Below the pieces are notes generated by a model. That model worked only from the letters and a program-made list of their open reading frames with translations. It made no database searches and was not told the origin of the DNA. From NCBI GenBank assembly GCA_017458005.1, contig JAFTGH010000035.1, positions 20,825 to 84,824 on the forward strand: a stretch of DNA of 64,000 nucleotides, in the 5' to 3' direction. Source of the stretch: Prevotella sp. Its GTDB lineage: Bacteria; Bacteroidota; Bacteroidia; Bacteroidales; Bacteroidaceae. Of the stretch, positions 52,052 to 60,211 are shown one piece after another (the first letter of the stretch is position 1; the number at the start of each line of letters is the position of its first letter). The position numbers and the translations under genes are program-made.

Positions 52052-52680
52052 GCTTTCCAAGCGGCGGGGTCCTTACGCCATTCTTTTAGGATTTCTATCT
52101 CTTCCTCTTTGATGTAGCCCGTCTCGGCAGCCTGCTCTAAGACGGCAGCATAGTCACTCAACGTGATCAACTGCACACCAGCATCCTTGAAAGCCTGTTC
52201 TGCAACAGGGAAGCCATAGGTGAAGGATGCCACCATGCCGATGACCTCCACTCCATACTGTCGCAAAGCCTCTACGGCCTTCAGACTACTACCCCCCGTT
52301 GAGATGAGATCTTCCACGACAATGACCTTTGCACCCTTTTTTAACTCACCTTCCACTTGATTACCCATACCATGGTCTTTTGGCTTCGGACGGACATAAG
52401 CGTAGGGGAGTCCCAGTTCGTCAGCCACCAATGCTCCCTGTGCAATGGCACCCGTAGCGACACCAGCCACAGCCTCTGCCTCAGGGAAATACTTCTGGAT
52501 GGCATGACAGAGTTCCAGTTTTACAAAAGAGCGCACATCGGCAAAGCCTAATGTCTTGCGGTTGTCTGTATAAATGGGTGACTTCCAGCCCGAAGCCCAT
52601 GTAAATGGCTCGTTTGGCTGTAACTTGATGGCTTTGATATCCATCAGTTTCTGGGCAAATAGTTTCTTTATAACGTCCAT
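52048..52680 (-). CDS. pyrE: Orotate phosphoribosyltransferase
   Basis: 210 residues. Converts orotate and PRPP to OMP in pyrimidine synthesis. Start at the Met of MDVIKKLFAQKLMDIKAI (52680), 26 nt after the -7 box. PRPP motif VIVVEDLISTGGSSLKAVEAL is present. First gene of pyrE-SRPBCC(-argH), all close or overlapping. Confidence 0.95.
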   Translation of the reverse strand: MDVIKKLFAQKLMDIKAIKLQPNEPFTWASGWKSPIYTDNRKTLGFADVRSFVKLELCHAIQKYFPEAEAVAGVATGAIAQGALVADELGLPYAYVRPKPKDHGMGNQVEGELKKGAKVIVVEDLISTGGSSLKAVEALRQYGVEVIGMVASFTYGFPVAEQAFKDAGVQLITLSDYAAVLEQAAETGYIKEEEIEILKEWRKDPAAWKA

Positions 52681-52706
52681 AATAATCTTTTTGTCTTTTA
52701 CGACTG

Positions 52707-52738
52707 CAAAGATAATGCAAATCGAGAGAAATACCAAA
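52707..52738 (-). promoter_or_regulatory. pyrE promoter
   Basis: On the minus strand TTTG (52735-52738), 20-bp spacer, TATCTTTG (52707-52714). The -33 box is inside the T-run of the LOG terminator. Confidence 0.75.
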
Positions 52739-52762
52739 TAAAAAACCTACTTTTCAGTAGGT
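52736..52762 (-). terminator. Terminator of the nrdD-nrdG-LOG unit
   Basis: 7-bp stem (ACCTACT 52745-52751 with 52756-52762, 4-nt loop) followed on the minus strand by TTTTTTATTT, next to the LOG stop codon. Confidence 0.75.
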
Positions 52763-52770
52763 GCGCGACT

Positions 52771-53301
52771 TTATATTAGGAGTTGGCGGAGGTCATCCAG
52801 TGAGTTCGCTATCTGGATTTGGTGATGCCAGTCTTTTCTGGTGAAACCTTTTGACTGGAGGTCGTCAAGGAGGGTTTGCAGGGAGTTCCAAAACCCTTTC
52901 ATGTTATAAAGGATGATTTTCTTGCTATGGTAGCCGATGGTAGCGGAGGCGGCAATGGTGAAAACCTCGTCAAGGGTGCCGATGCCACCTGGCAGGGCGA
53001 TGAATACATCTGCCTGATCTTGCATCAGTTGCTTGCGGTCGCTTAGGTTGTCGCAGAACATCTCGACATCCACATAGGGGCTGATGCGCCCCGACTGTTC
53101 AATAATGGTGGGTATGACACCGATGACTTGTCCACCAGCCTCATGGGTAGCCTTCGCCACGCACTCCATCAAGCCTTGGTTGACACCTCCGTACACCAGG
53201 GAGTGCCCGTTTTCTCCTATCCAACGCCCCAGTTCCTCCGTCATCCGGAAGAAATCGGAGTCAATATCGGCATTCGCGGAGCAGAAGACACAAATTCTCA
53301 T
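52771..53301 (-). CDS. LOG family nucleoside 5'-monophosphate phosphoribohydrolase
   Basis: 176 residues. Motifs: VYGGVNQGLMECVA, and PGGIGTLDEVF, the LOG signature. Cleaves AMP- or cytokinin-type nucleotides to base and ribose 5-phosphate in relatives, possibly nucleotide salvage here. 9 nt after nrdG, so probably co-transcribed with the anaerobic reductase. Confidence 0.88.
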   Translation of the reverse strand: MRICVFCSANADIDSDFFRMTEELGRWIGENGHSLVYGGVNQGLMECVAKATHEAGGQVIGVIPTIIEQSGRISPYVDVEMFCDNLSDRKQLMQDQADVFIALPGGIGTLDEVFTIAASATIGYHSKKIILYNMKGFWNSLQTLLDDLQSKGFTRKDWHHQIQIANSLDDLRQLLI

Positions 53302-53310
53302 GATGATAGT

Positions 53311-53778
53311 TTATTTTTTCCAGAAACGACTGGTGATATCCTCAAACTCCCCGTTCTCCGTCTGGCGGTAGAGACGTTGGTTGGTAGTGGGCTGCTTGAG
53401 TGGTCCCAGATGCTTGATGAAAGGACCGATCTTGATATAATCGAAATCGGTCTTACAAATAGAGGAAGAGATGCGGATGCGCCCACTATACCATGCGACC
53501 TTGAACATAGGATGAGCCTCATGAATATACTGCGCCAGTTGGTTGACACTTTTCGGATCGGCGTCACCTCCCATGAAGGCGATACAAGTGATGTCACTAC
53601 CGAACTTTTTGACAAAGCCATCAATGGCATCGGTATCCAAGGGGAGCCCGATGTCCTCCCAGAGATAGTGGCTGTGGCAGCCAGGACAGCGACAGGGGCA
53701 ATTCGAGATGTTGATTGCCAGAGTCACCTCATCGGGTATCTCTTGGAATACGATGCCAGTGTTGACGTATTTCAGCAT
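53311..53778 (-). CDS. nrdG: Anaerobic ribonucleoside-triphosphate reductase activating protein
   Basis: 155 residues. Radical-SAM enzyme that installs the glycyl radical on NrdD. CRCPGCHSHYLW holds the CxxxCxxC-type cluster ligands (short variant). 15 nt after nrdD. Requires anoxic conditions. Confidence 0.92.
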   Translation of the reverse strand: MLKYVNTGIVFQEIPDEVTLAINISNCPCRCPGCHSHYLWEDIGLPLDTDAIDGFVKKFGSDITCIAFMGGDADPKSVNQLAQYIHEAHPMFKVAWYSGRIRISSSICKTDFDYIKIGPFIKHLGPLKQPTTNQRLYRQTENGEFEDITSRFWKK

Positions 53779-53793
53779 GTCTGCTGTCAGTGA

Positions 53794-55902
53794 TTAACTC
53801 ATTTTGCCTTCCGCATGTGCATAGAAGCGACGAGCGGCCTCCTCCTGACGTGGCTGTGAGAAGTTGCTGACACGTTTCAGGTAACCGATGATACGTGTCA
53901 TGTAGTCCACATTCTTAGAATGGCAGTGGGGGCACTCCTTCAGATAGCGCTTGTCGATATGTCCGCAGTCGTTGCAAACGGTGTTGGGGATATTGAAAGT
54001 GAAGTAGTTACAGCCTTCCTGCGCAGCGACCTTCAGCAGGTGGGCATACTGCTGTTTGCTGAGGTGCTCGTCAAGATTCATGTGAAGGGCAGAGCCACCC
54101 GTAAGGTGCTCGATATAAGGTGCGCCATGAAGTTTGAACTTGTCGATGACACTAAGTGAGTCATCCTCCACGACATAGAAGTAACTGTTGTAGCAGTCGC
54201 GTGGTACGAAATAGCCGTCCTCACGGTCCCATTTGGCATGCTTCACACCTACGTTCTCTGCGGGAATCATCTCACAGTTGAACATCACGTCCTTGGTACG
54301 ATATTGCTTGTTGTATTTCTCGATCAGTCCGAGGATACCCTGTACGAAGTGCAGATAGTCGTCATTAGGCGTAATCTTCAGTCCCATGAACTCAGCAGCC
54401 TCTACGAGTCCGTTGATACCGATGGTGAGATACTGTCGTCCGATGTTGATATAACCAGCGTCGAAGAGTGGCAACATACCATGCTCCTGCAGTTCCTTCA
54501 GGTTCTCGTTATATGCCATCTGTACTTTGTGGCAAAGGTCGATGACGCCACCCAGATACTCCAGATAGTCTATCTTATGGTTGACGGCGTACTGGACACA
54601 ACGGTTCAGGTTGATGGTGAGCACACTCTTTGAACCGGTAGAGACACCACCAGCGCCCAAGGTGTAACTGAAGCCATTGTCTGTGATCTCATTACGCAGG
54701 CGGCAGCAAGAACTCAGAGAGTCGGCATTGTCACTCATATAGGTGAAGAACGAATGTCCTTCCGCATACATCTCTGCCGTGAAATCGCCCCACTCCTTAT
54801 CCAGACATTCTCCATTCTTGTCGGTCAACAATGCCATGGTCTCTACAGGGAAGGTCAGCAGGGTCTTGGTGCGCTCTTGGTTGAACCACTTCATGAAACG
54901 CTTCTGCAACCATGACAGACCATTCCAGTCGGGCTTGGCGCCATCGGGGAAGTAGAACTCACCGAAGATACTCTCGAAATAGTATTTGTCGTAATAGGCG
55001 ACATTCCAGAACACAGCCTGGTAGTTGCGGGCACCTGTGGGCTGGTTGAGGGTATAGACAATCTGCTCGAAGCAGTCGGTGATGATCTTGTCGATGGTGC
55101 GCTTCTTCAGACTCATATCTGCCTGTTGGTCAGCACGCTGGTAGTAGTCCTCGCCATACTCCTTCCCCAGGAAGTAGTTCATGTACATCAGGAACTCCGG
55201 GGTGGCACAAGCACCGCTCAGCATACTAGACACCATGAACACCATATTCACGAAACCACCACAGAAACTCTTCAGGTTAGTTGGTGCTGTGGAGTTACCA
55301 CCAATGGAAATGGTACCACCAATCAGCCAAGGATACATCGTGATAGAGGCGCAGTAGTTGGCAAGACTCGTCTCGTCGTTCTTATATATAAAATGGTGTG
55401 TCAACTTGTCGATATACTCATCGGCGAGTTGCTTGCCATACATCTTTTTAATACGGTCTGTCAACAGACGGCGGTTCAAGCGGATGAAGTTGGATTTAGG
55501 CAACTCACCAATCAGTGTGGCAATATTTTTGTGCTCCACGTTGGCATTTGCGTCATACTTTGAGCCTGTCGCTGCGTTCACTGACTCGCAATATTCTGAC
55601 AAGAATTGCAACTTGGCAAGTGTCTCGCGATCCTCAGAGTGAGCCTGACGATACAGCATAAATGATTTTGCCACTTTGTAGTAGCCCTCACTCATCAGTG
55701 CCTCCTCTACCTGATTTTGGATATCCTCAACAGTAATATCGTTCTTGATATCTAAACGGCTGAGAATCTTAGAGATAGCACCAAGGTCAGTAGGTTGGTC
55801 AACACTCTCAAATGCCTTTAGGATGGCATTCATAATTTTGTCTAATGAGAACTGGTCTTTCGATCCGTCTCGTTTTGTGATGGTAAAGTTTTTAATTTCC
55901 AT
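53794..55902 (-). CDS. nrdD: Anaerobic ribonucleoside-triphosphate reductase (class III)
   Basis: 702 residues from MEIKNFTITKRDG. N-terminal ATP-cone (about 5-95), catalytic body, and C-terminal part with the zinc-binding CNDCGHIDKRYLKECPHC and the glycyl-radical region RIIGYLKRVSNFS. Makes dNTPs without oxygen. First gene of nrdD-nrdG-LOG. Two inverted repeats lie between promoter and start. Confidence 0.95.
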   Translation of the reverse strand: MEIKNFTITKRDGSKDQFSLDKIMNAILKAFESVDQPTDLGAISKILSRLDIKNDITVEDIQNQVEEALMSEGYYKVAKSFMLYRQAHSEDRETLAKLQFLSEYCESVNAATGSKYDANANVEHKNIATLIGELPKSNFIRLNRRLLTDRIKKMYGKQLADEYIDKLTHHFIYKNDETSLANYCASITMYPWLIGGTISIGGNSTAPTNLKSFCGGFVNMVFMVSSMLSGACATPEFLMYMNYFLGKEYGEDYYQRADQQADMSLKKRTIDKIITDCFEQIVYTLNQPTGARNYQAVFWNVAYYDKYYFESIFGEFYFPDGAKPDWNGLSWLQKRFMKWFNQERTKTLLTFPVETMALLTDKNGECLDKEWGDFTAEMYAEGHSFFTYMSDNADSLSSCCRLRNEITDNGFSYTLGAGGVSTGSKSVLTINLNRCVQYAVNHKIDYLEYLGGVIDLCHKVQMAYNENLKELQEHGMLPLFDAGYINIGRQYLTIGINGLVEAAEFMGLKITPNDDYLHFVQGILGLIEKYNKQYRTKDVMFNCEMIPAENVGVKHAKWDREDGYFVPRDCYNSYFYVVEDDSLSVIDKFKLHGAPYIEHLTGGSALHMNLDEHLSKQQYAHLLKVAAQEGCNYFTFNIPNTVCNDCGHIDKRYLKECPHCHSKNVDYMTRIIGYLKRVSNFSQPRQEEAARRFYAHAEGKMS

Positions 55903-55945
55903 TGTTCTATATATTATCAAGTTTTTAATTACTTCAGTTTACAGA

Positions 55946-56008
55946 AAGTTTTCCGTTTTGGACAACTTTTTTATTTTTTGAATCCAAAAAGTTTTCCATT
56001 TCGGAAAA
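55946..56008. promoter_or_regulatory. Two dyad sites upstream of nrdD
   Basis: Site 1 55946-55968: AAGTTTTCC-N5-GGACAACTT (one mismatch). Site 2 55991-56009: GTTTTCC-N5-GGAAAAC (perfect 7-bp arms). Centres are about 43 bp apart, close to four helical turns. The minus-strand -7 box for nrdD is at 56022-56029, so the sites lie just downstream of it, where a repressor could act. Confidence 0.55.
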
Positions 56009-56021
56009 CCGAATTCGGTTG

Positions 56022-56029
56022 CAAAGATA
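56022..56029 (-). promoter_or_regulatory. -7 box of nrdD
   Basis: TATCTTTG on the minus strand, 119 nt before the nrdD start; the -33 is not consensus. Confidence 0.5.
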
Positions 56030-56089
56030 ATAAATTTCCCGAATACCATCACTATATAATATCTAAAAAAATGTAAATATCCAAATAAA

Positions 56090-56121
56090 TTTGGTACTTC
56101 CCTTAAATTGCACTATCTTTG
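56090..56121 (+). promoter_or_regulatory. DEAD-box helicase promoter
   Basis: TTTG (56090-56093), 20-bp spacer, TATCTTTG (56114-56121), 24 nt before the TTG start at 56146. Confidence 0.8.
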
Positions 56122-56145
56122 CACCCAAATAATACAGTATTAGAT

Positions 56146-58047
56146 TTGAAGACATTTGAAGAGTTAGGCGTTTGCGAAGAGATTCGCCGCGCTATTGAGG
56201 AGTTGGGTTTCGTACAGCCCATGCCCGTACAGGAGGAGGTAATCCCTTATTTGCTTGGTAATCAGAATGATGTTATCGCACTTGCCCAGACAGGAACAGG
56301 TAAGACGGCAGCATTTGGTATTCCCGTATTGCAGCGAATTGCAGAGACACCGCATCCCCAGTTCGGGGAGGTAGGAAGAGGTCTTCCTCATGCCCTGATA
56401 CTTGCTCCTACCCGTGAACTTTGTTTGCAGATCACCGATGATCTGCGTGATTTCTCGAAGTATATGGAGGGAATCCATATCGAGGCGGTCTATGGAGGTG
56501 CCTCTATCGAGCAGCAGATACGTGCTTTGCGAAAGGGGGTACAGGTCATTGTCGCTACTCCAGGTCGATTGATAGACCTGATGAAGCGTGGGGTGGCAAA
56601 GTTGGATGATGTGTATAATGTGGTGCTTGACGAGGCGGACGAGATGTTGAACATGGGTTTCTCCGAGAGTATCGACGCTATTTTGGAGGGAGTCCCTGCC
56701 GAGCGTAACACTTTGTTGTTCTCCGCCACGATGAGTAAGGAGATAGAGCGTATCGCCAAGGGATATCTGCATGACTACAAAGAGATTGTGGTGGGAAGCC
56801 GTAATGAGGGTGCCGAGCATGTGAACCATATTTATTATATGGTGAATGCCAAGGACAAGTATCTTGCCCTGAAGCGTTTGGTCGACTATTATCCTCGTAT
56901 CTTCGCCATCATCTTCTGTCGCACGAAGATGGAGACACAGGAGGTTGCCGATAAACTGATCCGTGACGGCTATAACGCGGAGAGCCTGCATGGCGATCTC
57001 TCCCAGCAGCAACGTGACCTGACGATGCAGAAGTTCCGCCAACATACCGTTCAGTTGCTGGTGGCAACGGATGTAGCGGCACGTGGATTGGATGTCGACG
57101 ACCTGACACACGTCATCAACTACGGTCTACCAGATGATATTGAGAACTACACCCATCGTTCTGGTCGTACAGGACGTGCGGGAAAGAAAGGCACCTCCTT
57201 GAGTATTGTGCACTCTCGCGAGAAACATAAGATCCGTAATATCGAGAAGGAGATAGGCAAGGCTTTCGAGCAGGGAACGATTCCTACTGCCGAGGAGATC
57301 TGCAAGAAACAATTATATAAGGTGATGGACCAGATCGTCAAGGCTGACGTGGACGAGGAGCAGATCGCTCCGTTTATGTCGGATATCGACCGTTTCTTCG
57401 AGTATGTCGACAAGGAGGACCTGATCAAGAAGATTGTATCCTTGGAGTTCGGACGTTTCCTTGCCTATTATGCTGACGCCCCAGAGATCACACCAGTATC
57501 CTCTGGTCGTGAGAAGGGTCAGAAGCGGGAGAAGGGAGAGCGTGGTGCCAAGGACAAACGGTCGAGAGGTAATGGTCCCCGCAAGGCGGAGGAAGGCTAT
57601 CGTCGTCTGTTCATCAATCTTGGTAAGAGAGACGGTTTCTATCCTGGCGAGTTGATGCAGTTCCTGAACAAGCATGTGAAAGGTCATGTGGAGGTAGGGC
57701 ATATTGATCTGTTGACGATGATGTCGTATTTCGACGTGCCAGAGGAGGATGCCCCCCGTGTGATGAAGTTTGTGAACGGTCAGAAATACAAGGGTAGGGA
57801 AGTTCGCTGTAACGATGCCGACGAGGGTGGAATGGCTAGGGAGCCCAGGAGTTTTAGGAATCCTAGAGAAACTAGGTCAACTAGATCCCCTAGAGAAACT
57901 AGGCCCCCTAGGGAAACTAAGAAGACCTATACCAAGAACGAGTGGATGCAGTTCTTGAATCCAGATGGTATGAAACTGAAAGGCGAGATGCCGGACTTCA
58001 GTGAGGAAGGCTGGGCAATACGAAAGCCAAGAAAGAAAAAAGGTTGA
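56146..58047 (+). CDS. DEAD-box RNA helicase (DbpA-like RNA-binding C-terminus)
   Basis: 633 residues from TTG 56146 (MKTFEELGVCEEIRR); no ATG is available near the Q-motif. Walker A AQTGTGKTAAFGIP, DEADEML, SATMS and HRSGRTGRAG are all present. A DbpA-type RRM-like domain is at about 480-560. The last about 90 residues are basic and include a 9-bp-repeat-encoded tail. Likely in ribosome assembly or RNA turnover. Confidence 0.94.
   Translation: MKTFEELGVCEEIRRAIEELGFVQPMPVQEEVIPYLLGNQNDVIALAQTGTGKTAAFGIPVLQRIAETPHPQFGEVGRGLPHALILAPTRELCLQITDDLRDFSKYMEGIHIEAVYGGASIEQQIRALRKGVQVIVATPGRLIDLMKRGVAKLDDVYNVVLDEADEMLNMGFSESIDAILEGVPAERNTLLFSATMSKEIERIAKGYLHDYKEIVVGSRNEGAEHVNHIYYMVNAKDKYLALKRLVDYYPRIFAIIFCRTKMETQEVADKLIRDGYNAESLHGDLSQQQRDLTMQKFRQHTVQLLVATDVAARGLDVDDLTHVINYGLPDDIENYTHRSGRTGRAGKKGTSLSIVHSREKHKIRNIEKEIGKAFEQGTIPTAEEICKKQLYKVMDQIVKADVDEEQIAPFMSDIDRFFEYVDKEDLIKKIVSLEFGRFLAYYADAPEITPVSSGREKGQKREKGERGAKDKRSRGNGPRKAEEGYRRLFINLGKRDGFYPGELMQFLNKHVKGHVEVGHIDLLTMMSYFDVPEEDAPRVMKFVNGQKYKGREVRCNDADEGGMAREPRSFRNPRETRSTRSPRETRPPRETKKTYTKNEWMQFLNPDGMKLKGEMPDFSEEGWAIRKPRKKKG
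57836..57925 (+). repeat. Ten nonamer CTAG repeats in helicase tail
   Basis: Ten 9-bp units, most starting CTAG (exact in 57836, 57863, 57872, 57881, 57890, 57899, 57908; variant in the others). As 9 is a multiple of 3 they encode tripeptide-phased Arg-Glu/Ser/Pro-rich residues, for example SPRETRPPRET. Confidence 0.85.
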
Positions 58048-58067
58048 GATCACTCTCAACCTTTTTA
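58041..58067 (+). terminator. Helicase terminator overlapping the stop codon
   Basis: 8-bp stem AGGTTGAG (58041-58048) with CTCAACCT (58055-58062), 6-nt loop, then TTTTTAT. The TGA stop at 58045-58047 is in the 5' arm. Confidence 0.8.
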
Positions 58068-58084
58068 TATATCCATACCTTATC

Positions 58085-60205
58085 TTATTGGATGCCTATC
58101 TCTTTGAGCAGGCGGTCGGCATGTCCCCAACGGTCCATCATATAGAGCATGTAGCGAATGTCCACGTTGATGGTGCGTGCCAGTTGACGGTCGAAGAAGA
58201 TATCGCTGGAGAGACTGTCCCAGTTGCCGTCGAAGGCAAGACCAAGCAGTTCTCCCTTATTATTAAATATAGGTGAGCCGGAGTTACCACCTGTGATGTC
58301 ATTGTTCGACAGGAAACAGAGTTGGAGGGTACCGGTCAAAGGGTCAGCATATTTGCCGAAGTCCTTGGCAGAGAGCAGTTCATGCATCACAGGCTCGGCG
58401 AAATACTCGAAGTTCTCGTCAGCCTTCTGCATCTTCTCCCAGAGACTGCGTGCCGTCGTGTAGTAGCCCGAGGGTCGTCCGCCCAGTGTGTACTCACCAA
58501 TCTGTCCGTAGGTCATACGCATGGTGAAGTTAGCGTCTGAGTAGTTGGGCATATCCTGTTCCATGCGCAGTTTGGCGGCACAGAGATACTTCTCCTGTTC
58601 TGCGATTTTGATACTGAGTTGTTTTCGGTCCGCATTGATCTTTGCCAACAACTCGTTAAGTGCCAGTCCGTACTGGATACCTAAGTCATTGTAAAAACCT
58701 TTCTTGTTGAAATAGATGGGCTTGTCGCTCATCAGCACAGATTTCCTATAGAGTGCGTTGGCATAGGCGGTATAGTCGCCATGGAACTTTTGGTCGATGG
58801 TCTCATAGAACTCAGGCAGATAGTACTCATCCGTCATCTGCTCACGGTAGTTCTTCAACAGTGCCGCCAGTATCTCGATGTCGGTAGCCTCATCCCATTC
58901 GTTGCTGTTGTCATCAAACTGGTGGTATTGTTTCTTGGGCTTATCCTCAGGACCTTTGACGGGCATGCCCCAGTTCATACGCCAGGCGCGGCTGCTCAGT
59001 TCGTCCTGCGCGAAGAAGGTCTCGATAAACAGCATACGGGCACGGGTGATGGCAAGGCGTTTTCCGTAGAGTTCAGCCATCTTGTCGAAGTCGAGCAGTC
59101 CTTTCAGGTATTCCGTAGAGTCCTGCCAATGCTTCAGTCTCACCTCGAAGTCACGCTTCTGCTGGACGAGTCCGATGGAGTCGATGCACTTATTCATACC
59201 GATGGAGTTCTTCCAGTAGTTGGAGGAGTGGGCGTATTTGGAGTCGTACTTGATTCGGATAGCCTCGTCGGCACGCATGTGACGTAGCATGATCTCCTGC
59301 TTGACACCACGCACCTGTGCACGTGGGGCGTTGATGGCATCATGACGCTCTTGGATGCCATAACTGCTGAGGTAACGACTGGTAGAGCCAGGATATCCTA
59401 ATATCATGGCGAAGTCACCAGGCTTATAGCCCTCCATAGAGACAGGTGCCCATGATTTGGGGTGGTAGGGCACATTGTCCTTGGAGTATTTCGCAGGACC
59501 GTTCGTCTTGGCATCCGCATAGATGCGGAACACACTGTAGTCACAGGTCTGGCGGGGCCACATCCAGTTATCGGTCTCCCCACCGAACTTACCCATCGAC
59601 TTGGGTACGGCGAATACCAGGCGTACATCCTCGAAGTCACGATAGGTGGTCAGATAGTATTTGTTACCCTCATAGAAAGGCAGGATCTCCACACGCAGGG
59701 TGGAGTCTTGTTGACGGATGCTCTTCTGCCATGCGTTCTGCACGGAGTCCACAAACGCCTCTACCTTCGTGATGGGCAACGCGTCCAGTCCGAGTGCGTT
59801 GAGGCTGTCTGTCACGTCCTTCTGGTCCACCATAAAACTGACGAAGAGGTCCTCGTTAGGCAGTTCCTCCTCATACGAGTTGGCGATGAAACCGTTGAGC
59901 ATATAGTCGTGCTCTACGGTAGAATGGCTGCGAATAGCCTCAAAGCCACAGTGGTGGTTGGTGAATACCAGTCCGTCGGGTGACACCACGACTCCCGAGC
60001 AGTAGCCACCGAAGTTGACGACAGCGTTCTTCACGGCATTGTCACTTTGGTACAGTTGCTCCTGTGGTAACTGGAAACCATACTGTTTCATCTGTTCATA
60101 CACTGCCGTAGGCAGGTTGTAGAGTGTCCACATGCCCTCGTCGGCTTTTAAAGGTAAAAAGGTGAACAGGTAAAAAGGTAAAATAAATAAAAGTGCTTTT
60201 TTCAT
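58085..60205 (-). CDS. S46 family dipeptidyl peptidase (DPP7-like)
   Basis: 706 residues. Signal peptide MKKALLFILPFYLFTFLPLKA, whose core is octamer-encoded. His 85 (TNHHCGF) and Ser 642 (GGNSGSP) match the catalytic His and Ser of S46. The residue 18 after the Ser is Gly, as in DPP7 (hydrophobic P1), where DPP11 (Asp/Glu P1) has Arg; this assignment is inference. Releases dipeptides from oligopeptides in the periplasm, supporting amino-acid feeding. Confidence 0.9.
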   Translation of the reverse strand: MKKALLFILPFYLFTFLPLKADEGMWTLYNLPTAVYEQMKQYGFQLPQEQLYQSDNAVKNAVVNFGGYCSGVVVSPDGLVFTNHHCGFEAIRSHSTVEHDYMLNGFIANSYEEELPNEDLFVSFMVDQKDVTDSLNALGLDALPITKVEAFVDSVQNAWQKSIRQQDSTLRVEILPFYEGNKYYLTTYRDFEDVRLVFAVPKSMGKFGGETDNWMWPRQTCDYSVFRIYADAKTNGPAKYSKDNVPYHPKSWAPVSMEGYKPGDFAMILGYPGSTSRYLSSYGIQERHDAINAPRAQVRGVKQEIMLRHMRADEAIRIKYDSKYAHSSNYWKNSIGMNKCIDSIGLVQQKRDFEVRLKHWQDSTEYLKGLLDFDKMAELYGKRLAITRARMLFIETFFAQDELSSRAWRMNWGMPVKGPEDKPKKQYHQFDDNSNEWDEATDIEILAALLKNYREQMTDEYYLPEFYETIDQKFHGDYTAYANALYRKSVLMSDKPIYFNKKGFYNDLGIQYGLALNELLAKINADRKQLSIKIAEQEKYLCAAKLRMEQDMPNYSDANFTMRMTYGQIGEYTLGGRPSGYYTTARSLWEKMQKADENFEYFAEPVMHELLSAKDFGKYADPLTGTLQLCFLSNNDITGGNSGSPIFNNKGELLGLAFDGNWDSLSSDIFFDRQLARTINVDIRYMLYMMDRWGHADRLLKEIGIQ
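60154..60185 (-). repeat. Octamers encoding S46 peptidase signal core
   Basis: Four 8-bp units of the GTAAAAAG type on the plus strand (second one degenerate, GTGAACAG), read on the minus strand as the FILPFYLFTFLP part of the signal peptide. Confidence 0.8.
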
Positions 60206-60211
60206 ATTATT

